64,000 bases of DNA from assembly GCF_036375055.1 (NCBI RefSeq), contig NZ_DASUSQ010000006.1, positions 81,450 to 145,449 of the forward strand. Reading direction: 5' to 3'. Positions 31,981 to 40,057 of the stretch are shown piece by piece. The stretch is from Umezawaea sp036375055. GTDB lineage: Bacteria; Actinomycetota; Actinomycetes; Mycobacteriales; Pseudonocardiaceae. The notes beneath the pieces were generated by a model that saw only the letters and a program-made list of their open reading frames with translations, ran no database searches and was not told where the DNA came from. The position numbers were made by a program, and so were the translations under genes. Position 1 is the first letter of the stretch, and each line of letters begins with the position of its first letter.

Positions 31981-33754
31981 CCGACGGCGCGGGATCGCCA
32001 CCGTGTGCCTGTCCGGCACGCTGGAGGACAAGCTGGCCGCCGCCGCGGCGGCCGGGTTCGACGGCGTGGAGCTGTTCGAGAACGACCTGCTCGCCTCGCC
32101 GTGGTCGCCGGAGCGGGTGCGGCAGGAGTGCGCCGACCTGGGCCTGTCCATCGACCTCTACCAGCCGTTCCGCGACTTCGAGGCGGTGCCGCCCGACGTG
32201 CTCGCGCTCAACCTGCGGCGGGCCGAGCTGAAGTTCGACGTGGTCGAGCGGCTCGGGGCCGACACCGTCCTGGTCTGCTCCTCGGTGTCGCCGGACGCGG
32301 TGGACGACGACGACCTCGCCGCCGAACAGCTCCACACCCTCGCCGAGCACGCCGGGCGGCGCGGCCTGCGCGTGGCCTACGAGGCGTTGGCGTGGGGCCG
32401 GTTCGTCAACACCTACGACCGCGCGTGGCGGATCGTGCGCTCCGCCGACCACCCCGCGCTCGGCGTGTGCCTGGACAGCTTCCACGTGCTGTCCAGGGAG
32501 GTCGACCCGGTCGCCATCAGGACCATCCCCGGCGAGAAGGTGTTCTTCCTCCAGCTGGCCGACGCGCCGCGGCTGCGGATGGACGTGCTCCAGTGGAGCC
32601 GCCACCACCGGCTCTTCCCCGGCCAGGGCGCCTTCGACCTGACCTCGTTCGTCGACCACGTGCTCGCCACCGGGTACCGGGGACCGCTGTCGCTGGAGGT
32701 GTTCAACGACGTCTTCCGGCAGTCCGACCCCCGTGCCGCCGCCGTCGACGCCATGCGGTCGCTGCTCCTGCTCCAGGAGCCGCCGGACGCCGCGCCCGTC
32801 CTGGGCGGCCACGCCTACACCGAGATCGACGTCGACGAGACCGCCGCCGCGCGGGTCGGGGCGGCGCTGGCCGGGCTCGGGTTCGCCGCCGCCGGGCGGC
32901 ACCGGTCGCGGCCCGTGGAGCTGTGGCGGCAGGGCGACGCGCGGATCGTGCTCCACCACCGCGACCCCGCGCACGGCGGGCACGCCGCCGTCACCGCCGT
33001 GGCCGTCGCGAGCCCCGACCCGACCACGTCGGCGGCGCGCGCCACGTCGTTCCTCGCCCCGTCGCTCGGCGCGACCGCGGTCGCCGCGCCCGACGGCACG
33101 TCCGTGGTCTTCTGCCGCGACGACCAGGACTGGCTCGCGGACTTCACCACCCAGCCCGACGCCGGGGAGCACGCCGACGCGGGCGTGCTGGGCACCGACC
33201 ACGTCGGCCTCACCGAGCCGTTCGACCGCTTCGAGCAGGCCGGGCTGTTCTACCGCGCCGTCCTCGGCCTGCACCTGGACGACGAGACCGAGTTCGCGGC
33301 GCCGTTCGGCCTGGTGCGCAGGCACTCCGTCGTCGACCGCGGCCACCGCGTCCGCATCGCGCTCGACTCGACGCTCGTGCGCCGCGGCAGCTGGGGACCC
33401 GACGTCCGCGAGCCGCAGCACGTCGCGTTCACCACCTCCGACGCCGTCGCCAGCGCGCGCGTGATGCGGGGGCTCGGCGCCCCGCTGCTCGACATCCCCG
33501 ACAACTACTACGACGACCTCGACGCCCGGTTCGCCCCCGATCCGGGGCTCCTCGCCGCGCTGCGCGAGTTCTCGGTGCTCTACGACCGGGACGAGCACGG
33601 TGAGTTCCTGCACTTCTGCACGGAGGTGCTCGGCGACCGCGTGTACTTCGAGGTGGTGCAGCGCATCGGCGGGTACTCCGGCTACGGCGCGGTGAACGCG
33701 CCCGTCCTCATGGCCGCGCACCGCAGGCGGCGCAGGGCCGCGCACGACCGGTGA
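31970..33754 (+). CDS. qsuB: 3-dehydroshikimate dehydratase fused to an HPPD-like domain (QsuB/QuiC-type)
   Basis: A 594-residue two-domain protein. Residues 1-285 are an AP-endonuclease-2-like TIM barrel with metal-ligand motifs YEALAWG, CLDSFH and SLEVFND, as in AsbF/QsuB 3-dehydroshikimate dehydratases that make protocatechuate. Residues ~300-590 are two VOC modules like 4-hydroxyphenylpyruvate dioxygenase, with an intact 2-His-1-Glu set H411 (GTDHVG), H484 (PQHVAF) and E561 (YFEVVQR). This fusion is known from QsuB and Pseudomonas QuiC. The retained metal ligands suggest the second half is not merely structural. The dehydroquinate dehydratase usually in such loci is absent here. Confidence 0.9.
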   Translation: MSVDRRRGIATVCLSGTLEDKLAAAAAAGFDGVELFENDLLASPWSPERVRQECADLGLSIDLYQPFRDFEAVPPDVLALNLRRAELKFDVVERLGADTVLVCSSVSPDAVDDDDLAAEQLHTLAEHAGRRGLRVAYEALAWGRFVNTYDRAWRIVRSADHPALGVCLDSFHVLSREVDPVAIRTIPGEKVFFLQLADAPRLRMDVLQWSRHHRLFPGQGAFDLTSFVDHVLATGYRGPLSLEVFNDVFRQSDPRAAAVDAMRSLLLLQEPPDAAPVLGGHAYTEIDVDETAAARVGAALAGLGFAAAGRHRSRPVELWRQGDARIVLHHRDPAHGGHAAVTAVAVASPDPTTSAARATSFLAPSLGATAVAAPDGTSVVFCRDDQDWLADFTTQPDAGEHADAGVLGTDHVGLTEPFDRFEQAGLFYRAVLGLHLDDETEFAAPFGLVRRHSVVDRGHRVRIALDSTLVRRGSWGPDVREPQHVAFTTSDAVASARVMRGLGAPLLDIPDNYYDDLDARFAPDPGLLAALREFSVLYDRDEHGEFLHFCTEVLGDRVYFEVVQRIGGYSGYGAVNAPVLMAAHRRRRRAAHDR

Positions 33755-33848
33755 GACAACACCATCGGGGGACAAAAGGGCGTGGTTCAGCCGTTTCCCG
33801 CGCCCACCGGTGCCGTGACCGTCGGAGTCGACCTCTACCATTCGCCGC

Positions 33849-34499
33849 GTGACCGCCTACGACGAGTTCGACGACCTCGACGCCTCCGCCCTGCCCGAGC
33901 GCCAGCAGCGGATACTCGTCGCGATCCGGGACTGGTCGGTGCGGCACGGGTACTCGCCGAGCAGCAGGCAGATCGGCGAGGCGGTCGGGCTGCGGTCGTC
34001 CTCGTCGGTGTCGAAGCACCTGGCGAGCCTGGAGGACAAGGGTTTCCTCCGCCGCGGCGAGTCGGTGTCCCGGCCGATCGACGTGCGCGCGTTCCTGAAG
34101 GAGCCGGAGCGCGGCGGCTCGGACGACTCCGTGTCCGTTCCCGTGGTCGGCCACATCGCCGCGGGCAGCCCGATCGCGGCGGAGGAGCACGTCGACGACG
34201 TGCTGTCGCTGCCGCGCGGGATCACCGGGCGCGGCACCGTGTTCGGTCTGCGCGTGCGCGGCGACTCGATGGTCGACGCGGCGATCTGCGACGGCGACAT
34301 CGTCGTGGTGCGCCAGCAGTCCGAGGCCCACTCGGGCCAGATCGTCGCCGCGATGATCGACGACGAGGCCACGGTGAAGGTGTACCGGCGCCGCGGCGGC
34401 CACGTGTACCTCGAACCGCGCAACCCGGCCTACCCCGTGCTCGACGGTGACGAGGCGGTCGTGCTCGGCGTCGTCGCCTCGGTGCTGCGCAGCGTCTGA
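33849..34499 (+). CDS. lexA: LexA-family repressor (SOS regulator or paralogue)
   Basis: A 216-residue LexA-type protein. The winged helix reads RQQRILVAIRDWSVRHGYSP, then SSRQIGEAVGLRSSSSVSKH; the cleavage site is Ala105-Gly106 (GHIAAGSP), and the autoprotease dyad is Ser140 (GDSMVD) and Lys177 (ATVKVY). All catalytic parts are intact, so RecA-stimulated self-cleavage is expected. GTG start. The 94 bases upstream lack the actinobacterial SOS box pattern CGAAC-N4-GTTCG, so this may be a second LexA-like repressor. It stands alone, without nrdR or other usual lexA neighbours. Confidence 0.87.
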   Translation: MTAYDEFDDLDASALPERQQRILVAIRDWSVRHGYSPSSRQIGEAVGLRSSSSVSKHLASLEDKGFLRRGESVSRPIDVRAFLKEPERGGSDDSVSVPVVGHIAAGSPIAAEEHVDDVLSLPRGITGRGTVFGLRVRGDSMVDAAICDGDIVVVRQQSEAHSGQIVAAMIDDEATVKVYRRRGGHVYLEPRNPAYPVLDGDEAVVLGVVASVLRSV

Positions 34500-34661
34500 C
34501 GCCGCGGCCTGGACGTGGTGACCGGCGGCAGGCGGGCAGCGGCATGAGCGCGGGCCTCGGCCCGGACCGGGCCGAGCACCGGGCGGTGGTCCTGGACTCC
34601 AAGCCGCCGATGGCGCACTGTGTGCGGGACGCGGTTCGGTGGTCACGACCTGGAGCGGCCG

Positions 34662-35906
34662 ATGCGCTACCTGTTCCGCCCGCCCGCGGGCGACGCCGCG
34701 GGCCTGCTCGCCCTGCCGTGGGAGCAGCCGCTGGAGGAGTGGGACCCGAGCCTGCTGCTGGAGGTGCCGCAGCGGGGGATCTCGCGGCACGTGGTGCGGT
34801 TCGTCGCGAGCGACGGTGCCGTGTACGCGCTGAAGGAGATATCGGAGGCCCTGGCGCGCCGGGAGTACTCGCTGCTGACCGGGTTCGAGGAGGACGGGCT
34901 GCCGTCGGTCTCGGTGCTCGGGTTGTGCGTGGACCGGCCGGGCGGTCAGCAGGCGATCCTGGTGACGCGGTACCTGGAGTACTCGATGTCCTACCGGTAC
35001 CTGTTCTCCAGCCCCCGGCTGGAGCACTCCGTCGAGCGGCTGCTGGACCCGCTGGTGGAGCTGCTCGTCCGGTTGCACCTGGCGGGGATCTACTGGGGTG
35101 ACTGCTCGCTGTCGAACACGCTGTTCCGGCTGGACGCGGGCAACCTGGCGGCCTACCTGGTCGACGCCGAGACCGCGGAACGCCACCCGAGCCTGTCGAC
35201 CGCGCGGCGCGAGTACGACGTGGACCTGGCCGCCGAGAAGGTGGCCGGAGAGCTGATGGACCTCAGCGCGGGCGGTCTGCTGCCCGCCGGGATCGACCCG
35301 ATCGAGGTGGCCGAGGCGCTGCCCGCGCGGTACGCGGACCTGTGGGACGAGGTGACGCACGAGGACGTGTTCCGCCTCGACGAGCAGCGCTACCGGGTGG
35401 CCGAGCGGCTGCGGCGGTTGAACGACCTGGGTTTCGACGTGGGCGAGGTCGAACTGGTGACCTCGCCGGACGGTGCTCGGCTGCGGGTGGACATCCGGGT
35501 GGCCGAACCCGGTCAGCACCGGCGGGAGCTGTTCCGGCTGACCGGGCTGGAGGTGCAGGAGGGGCAGGCGCGGCGGCTGCTCAACGACCTCCGGTCCTTC
35601 CGGGCGTACCTGGAGCAGCGCGACGGCAGGCCGGTCGCCGAGACCACGGCGGGCCACCACTGGCTCAACGAGGTGTACCGGCCGGTGGTGGACGCGATCC
35701 CGCCCGACCCGACGGGGCGGCGGGCACCGGCGGAGATCTTCCACGAGGTGCTGGAGCACCGGTGGCTGGAGTCCGAGCGGGCGGGCCGCGACATCGGCAC
35801 CACCGCCGCCGTCCGCTCGTACCTGGAGACCGTGGACGGCGACGGGACCGAGACCGTGCGCGGCGAGCTACTCGACGATCCAGACGGCGGCGTCGCCGGG
35901 GAGTAG
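34662..35906 (+). CDS. DUF4032 protein with lipopolysaccharide-kinase-like N-terminal domain
   Basis: A 414-residue protein from the ATG at 34662 (GGAGCGG upstream). The N-terminal ~200 residues resemble a small kinase fold of the Kdo/WaaP type: VYALKEISEALARREYSLL (Lys and Glu of the ATP site), then LHLAGIYWGDCSLSNTLFRL (catalytic loop, HxD altered to YWGDCSLSN) and LVDAETAE (metal DxE in place of DFG). Residues ~210-380 match DUF4032. The family is common in actinobacteria, with unknown substrate. It overlaps the convergent alpha-glucosidase gene by 39 bases. Confidence 0.85.
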   Translation: MRYLFRPPAGDAAGLLALPWEQPLEEWDPSLLLEVPQRGISRHVVRFVASDGAVYALKEISEALARREYSLLTGFEEDGLPSVSVLGLCVDRPGGQQAILVTRYLEYSMSYRYLFSSPRLEHSVERLLDPLVELLVRLHLAGIYWGDCSLSNTLFRLDAGNLAAYLVDAETAERHPSLSTARREYDVDLAAEKVAGELMDLSAGGLLPAGIDPIEVAEALPARYADLWDEVTHEDVFRLDEQRYRVAERLRRLNDLGFDVGEVELVTSPDGARLRVDIRVAEPGQHRRELFRLTGLEVQEGQARRLLNDLRSFRAYLEQRDGRPVAETTAGHHWLNEVYRPVVDAIPPDPTGRRAPAEIFHEVLEHRWLESERAGRDIGTTAAVRSYLETVDGDGTETVRGELLDDPDGGVAGE

Positions 35907-37502
35907 GTCGGTCGGCGCCGGGACGGTGCTGGCCAGCAGGACCCGTCCTCCGGCGGGCAGCGGGACCGGTTCGGTGCCGGTGTTGACGACGCAGGTGAAG
36001 CCGGGGGCGCGGTCGAACGCGAGGACGTCGGGCCCGAGGTCGTCGCGGAACCGGAGCGAGCCGTCGCCGAGCGCCCCGGTGGCGCGGCGCAGCCCCAGCG
36101 CCGTCCGGTACAGCTCCAGCGTCGACGCGGGGTCGCCGGTCTGCGCGGCCACCGACAGCGGGCCCCAGTCGGCGGGCTGCGGCAGCCACGTCGCGGGTCC
36201 GGGACCGAAGCCGTACGGGGGAGCGACGCCCGACCACGGCAGCGGCACGCGGCAGCCGTCACGGCCCCGGTCGGTGTGGCCGGACCGCTGCCAGGTGGGG
36301 TCCTGCAACGCCTCGACCGGCAGGTCCTCCACCTCGGGCAGCCCCAGTTCCTCGCCCTGGTAGAGGTACGCGCCGCCGGGCAGCGCCAGCGTGAGCAGCA
36401 CGGCGGCGCGGGCCCGGCGGAGGCCGAGCGCGAGGTCGGCGGCCGACCCGCCGACGCCCCTGCCCGCGACCTGCTCCAGCCGGGCGTAGCGCGACACGTG
36501 CCTGGCCACGTCGTGGTTGGACAGCACCCAGGTCGGCGGCGCGCCCACGGCGGCGTGCTCCTCCAGGGTCTCCTCGATGGTGCGGCGCAGGTCAGCCGCC
36601 CGCCACGGGGTCGTGAGGTAGTCGAAGTTGAACGCCGTGTGCAGCTCGTCGGGCCGCAGGTACCGCGAGAGCCGTTCGGGCTCGTCGACCCACGCCTCGG
36701 CGACGAAGATCCGCGGCGGGTCGTACTCCTCCGCCAGCGCGCGCCACTCCCGGTACACCTCGTGCACCTCGTCGCGGTCCCAGTGCGGGTGCGCGGTCCA
36801 CGGTGCGCGGACGAGCTGCCCCTCCACCTCGACCCGGCTCGGCGGGTAGCGCTGCTCGCCGACGTCGGGCAGTCCCGGCTCCTTGATCAGCGAGTGGGCC
36901 ACGTCGATGCGGAACCCGTCGACGCCGCGGTCGAACCAGAACCGCAGCGTGTCGGCGAAGTCGGCCCGCACCTCCGGGTGCTCCCAGTCGAGGTCGGGCT
37001 GGGCGGGGTCGAACAGGTGCAGGTACCAGTCGCCGTCGGCGACCCTCGTCCACGCCGGGCCGCCGAACACGCTGCGCCAGTCGTTCGGCGGCAGGTCGTC
37101 CCGGCCGCGGCGGAACAGGTAGCGGTCGCGGGCGGGCGAGCCGGGACCGGCCGCGAGGGCTTCGCGGAACCACGGGTGCTCGGAGGAGGTGTGGTTCGGG
37201 ACGATGTCCAGCAGCACCCGCAGGCCGCGGTCGTGCGCCTCGGCGATCAGGTGCTCGGCGTCGGCGAGCGTGCCGAACCGGGGTTCGACGGCCCGGTAGT
37301 CGCTCACGTCGTACCCCGCGTCGACCATCGGCGACGGGTACCACGGGTTGATCCAGAGCGCGTCCGCCCCGAGGTCGGCGATGTGGTCCAGCCGGGAGCG
37401 GAGCCCGGTGATGTCGCCGAGCCCGTCGCCGTCACCGTCGGCGAAGCTGCGGATGTAGACCTGGTAGATCACCGCGCTGCGCCACCACTCCCGCTGAGCC
37501 AC
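35868..37502 (-). CDS. GH13 alpha-glucosidase / oligo-1,6-glucosidase
   Basis: A 544-residue cytoplasmic glycosidase of the GH13 family. The conserved regions are present: LLDIVPNHTS, GFRIDVAHSL (nucleophile Asp), IFVAEAW (acid/base Glu) and VLSNHDVARH. The N-terminus WWRSAVIYQVYIRSFADGDG is typical of oligo-1,6-/alpha-glucosidases and trehalose hydrolases that split imported malto- or isomalto-oligosaccharides. GTG start at 37502 with GGGAAGAGGGG upstream. A LacI-type operator lies at 37599-37612, 97 bases before the start. Confidence 0.92.
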   Translation of the reverse strand: MAQREWWRSAVIYQVYIRSFADGDGDGLGDITGLRSRLDHIADLGADALWINPWYPSPMVDAGYDVSDYRAVEPRFGTLADAEHLIAEAHDRGLRVLLDIVPNHTSSEHPWFREALAAGPGSPARDRYLFRRGRDDLPPNDWRSVFGGPAWTRVADGDWYLHLFDPAQPDLDWEHPEVRADFADTLRFWFDRGVDGFRIDVAHSLIKEPGLPDVGEQRYPPSRVEVEGQLVRAPWTAHPHWDRDEVHEVYREWRALAEEYDPPRIFVAEAWVDEPERLSRYLRPDELHTAFNFDYLTTPWRAADLRRTIEETLEEHAAVGAPPTWVLSNHDVARHVSRYARLEQVAGRGVGGSAADLALGLRRARAAVLLTLALPGGAYLYQGEELGLPEVEDLPVEALQDPTWQRSGHTDRGRDGCRVPLPWSGVAPPYGFGPGPATWLPQPADWGPLSVAAQTGDPASTLELYRTALGLRRATGALGDGSLRFRDDLGPDVLAFDRAPGFTCVVNTGTEPVPLPAGGRVLLASTVPAPTDLLPGDAAVWIVE

Positions 37503-37598
37503 CTCGTGCCCCGCCCCTCTTCCCGTCAGACCCGGCCGTCCTCGATGGTGCGCCGGCGCGCGGCTCCGCGCTCGTCGGCACCGCGTGCGACAACGGTG

Positions 37599-37612
37599 TG
37601 GAAGCGCTCCCA
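37599..37612. promoter_or_regulatory. LacI-type operator TGGAAGCGCTCCCA
   Basis: It matches the LacI-family consensus TGnAAnCGnTTnCA at nine of ten fixed positions and is similar to CebR-type boxes. It lies between the divergent alpha-glucosidase and APH-like genes; the glucosidase is the likely target. Two LacI genes occur about 8-10 kb downstream. Confidence 0.65.
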
Positions 37613-37674
37613 CGTTCGCGGTAGGTTCGTCGGCGGACCGGCCCTCCCGGCCGCGGTTTCGAAGGAGCACCGAC

Positions 37675-38679
37675 ATGGGCGCCGTCACCGAGAGCATCAC
37701 CAAGAACCGGCAGTCCACCGCCGTGCTGCGCGCCATGGTCGCGCGGGCCTACGGCGAGGACCGGGCGCCCGAGGGCGACGACTGGGCCGAGGAGCTGACC
37801 AACGGCTGGTTCAACGTGGCCTACCGGATCCGCCTGCGCGACGGTGAGCGCGTGGTGCTCAAGATCGCTCCGCCGCGGGGCGTCGAGGTGATGACCTACG
37901 AGCGCGACCTGATGCGCACGGAGGTGGCCGCGCTGGCCCTCGTCCGCGAGCGCACCGGTGTCCCGGTGCCCGCCGTGCACTTCCACGACGACAGCCGCGA
38001 GCTGTGCGACGCGGAGTACTTCTTCATGGAGTTCGTCGACGGCGACAACTTCGGCGTCATCGGGGAGACCCTGACCGAGGAGGAGCGGGACGCCTACTGG
38101 GAGGCCATCGGGGTGGCCAACCGCGAGCTGAACACCGTGCCGGGCGACCACTTCGGCCCGCTGCTGGGGACCGGGGAACCGGGGGCGACGTGGCGGCGGG
38201 TGTTCACGGGGATCGTCGAGGACGTGCTGCGCGACGGCGAGCGGCGGGCCGTCGACCTCGGCTGGGACTACGCCGTCTTCCGGAAGATCGTCGCGGACCG
38301 CGCCGACAGCCTCGACGAGGTGACCGAGCCCGTCTTCGTCGAGTGGGACCTGTGGGACGGCAACGCCATCGTCCGCGACGGCGCGCTGGTGGGCATCATC
38401 GACCACGAGCGCGCGCTCTACGGCGACCCGCTGATGGAGGGCGGGTTCGCCGCGGACAGCCTGGAGAGCTTCCCCGGCGACTCCGCGAGCTTCGTCCGCG
38501 GGTACGGCTGGGCGCCGTCGACCCCCGCCGAGCTGACGCGGCGCAAGCTCTACACGCTGCACCTGCTGCTGGTCATGGTCGTCGAGACCGTGTACCGCGG
38601 GCACACCGACCCGTCGCAGTACGACTTCTCCCGCGCCCAGCTGGACGCGCTGGTGGAGACGTTCGGCGTCCGGCGGTGA
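37675..38679 (+). CDS. Aminoglycoside phosphotransferase/choline-kinase-like protein
   Basis: A 334-residue APH-fold kinase: VLKIAPP (ATP-binding Lys), a middle FMEFVDGDNFG hinge, FVEWDLWDGNAIV (catalytic WDxWxGN variant of HGDxxxxN) and GIIDHERALYGDP (metal Asp). The altered catalytic loop is common in uncharacterised actinobacterial members that phosphorylate small molecules or do not confer resistance. GAAGGAG precedes the ATG. It is divergent from the alpha-glucosidase and is followed after 7 bases by a MATE transporter, so the two may act on the same compound. Confidence 0.82.
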   Translation: MGAVTESITKNRQSTAVLRAMVARAYGEDRAPEGDDWAEELTNGWFNVAYRIRLRDGERVVLKIAPPRGVEVMTYERDLMRTEVAALALVRERTGVPVPAVHFHDDSRELCDAEYFFMEFVDGDNFGVIGETLTEEERDAYWEAIGVANRELNTVPGDHFGPLLGTGEPGATWRRVFTGIVEDVLRDGERRAVDLGWDYAVFRKIVADRADSLDEVTEPVFVEWDLWDGNAIVRDGALVGIIDHERALYGDPLMEGGFAADSLESFPGDSASFVRGYGWAPSTPAELTRRKLYTLHLLLVMVVETVYRGHTDPSQYDFSRAQLDALVETFGVRR

Positions 38680-38686
38680 CGGCCGG

Positions 38687-40057
38687 TTGACCGGCGACCA
38701 GGCCGCCGCGCTCGGCACGCGGCCGATCGGGCGCCTGCTGTGGAGCTCCTCGTTCCAGTCGACGATCTCCGTCGCCACCTACGGGATCTACGCCCTGACG
38801 AACGCCTGGTTCGTGTCCCGCGGCGTGGGTGCCCTCGCGTTCGCCGCGGTCAACCTGGTCGCGCCCGTCCTGATGGTCCTCGGCGCGGTCACGACGACCG
38901 TCGGCGTGGGCGGCGCGTCGCTGGTGTCCCGCAGCCTCGGGCGCGGCGACCTCCGGCAGGCCGCGCGGGCGACCGGCACGGCGTTCGTCGTGTACTGGGC
39001 GACGGCGCTCGTGATCACGGTGGCGGGCCTGGTGTTCCTCGACCCGCTGCTGACGCTGCTCGGCGCGACGGACGAGACCCGCGGGTACGCCCACGAGTAC
39101 GGGGTGGTCGTCCTGGCGGGGGCGATCACCGCGACGGGGTTCTCCAGCCTGGTCCGCGCCGAGGGGCGGATGCGGTTCTCCACGATGCTGTGGGTCGTCC
39201 CGGTGCTCTGCCAGATCGTGCTCGACCCCGTGCTGATCTTCGGCTTCGGCCTGGGCGTGCGGGGGGCCGCGCTGGGCACGGTCGGCGGCCAGGCGGTGTC
39301 GATGGGCATGAGCCTGTGGTTCTTCTTCGTCCAGCGGAACCGCCCGTACCGCGTCACCGCCGCCGACCTGCGCCCCCACTGGCCCACCCTGCGGCGGCTG
39401 GTCGCCGTGGGCGCGCCGTCCTTCCTCGGCGGCTTCGGCTCCACGCTGGTCGTCGCGCTCGTCAACAACCTGCTGGTGGTCCTGGGCGGGCCGGTGCTGA
39501 TGGGCGCCTACGCGATCTGCGCCCGCATCGGCACGTTCGTGCTGATGCCGCAGCTCGGCATCTCCCAGGGGATGCAGCCGCTGATCGGCTACAACGCCGG
39601 GCTGGGCCTGACCGACCGGGTCGACCGGACGCGCACCCTCGCCCTGCGGGCCTCGCTGGTCTGCGGAACGTTCGCGTGCGCGGGGGTCCTGGTCGCCGCC
39701 GGACCGCTGGTGGCGGTGTTCACCGACGACCCGGCCGTGCGGGGCGCGGCCACCGGCGCCCTGCGGGTGCTGGCGCTCGCGTACCCCCTCGCGGGGATCG
39801 CGATCCTCGTGTCGGCCTACTTCCAGGCGATCGGCCGCGCGCTCCCGTCGTACGCGCTCTCGACCGGGTCGATCGTCGTGGTGCGGGTGCCGGTCCTGCT
39901 CGTGTTCAGCCTCTTCGGCGTCGGGTGGCTGTGGATCAGCTTCCCGGTGGCCGAACTCGTGGCCGCCGCGGCGGCGCTGGCGATCCTGCGGGCGCTCGGG
40001 GGTGGCCGTGCGGCGTGGCGGCCACCCCCGGACGTCCGTGGCGTCAGGCGCAGGTGA
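38687..40057 (+). CDS. MATE-family efflux transporter
   Basis: A 456-residue, 12-helix MATE transporter with duplicated halves; MatE motifs include GVGGASLVSRSLGRGDLRQA and the second-half GISQGMQPLIGYNAG. It starts with TTG seven bases after the APH-like kinase stop. It probably exports cationic drugs or metabolites using an ion gradient. Its 3' end overlaps the convergent alpha-galactosidase gene by 14 bases. Confidence 0.9.
   Translation: MTGDQAAALGTRPIGRLLWSSSFQSTISVATYGIYALTNAWFVSRGVGALAFAAVNLVAPVLMVLGAVTTTVGVGGASLVSRSLGRGDLRQAARATGTAFVVYWATALVITVAGLVFLDPLLTLLGATDETRGYAHEYGVVVLAGAITATGFSSLVRAEGRMRFSTMLWVVPVLCQIVLDPVLIFGFGLGVRGAALGTVGGQAVSMGMSLWFFFVQRNRPYRVTAADLRPHWPTLRRLVAVGAPSFLGGFGSTLVVALVNNLLVVLGGPVLMGAYAICARIGTFVLMPQLGISQGMQPLIGYNAGLGLTDRVDRTRTLALRASLVCGTFACAGVLVAAGPLVAVFTDDPAVRGAATGALRVLALAYPLAGIAILVSAYFQAIGRALPSYALSTGSIVVVRVPVLLVFSLFGVGWLWISFPVAELVAAAAALAILRALGGGRAAWRPPPDVRGVRRR

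Noticed and set aside
33755..33848. Search for an SOS box upstream of the LexA-like gene
   Set aside because: No CGAAC-N4-GTTCG-like palindrome occurs in the interval.
34544..35101. Alternative open frame overlapping the DUF4032 gene start
   Set aside because: It is out of frame with the conserved kinase-like motifs and composed mainly of Ala, Gly, Arg and Pro.
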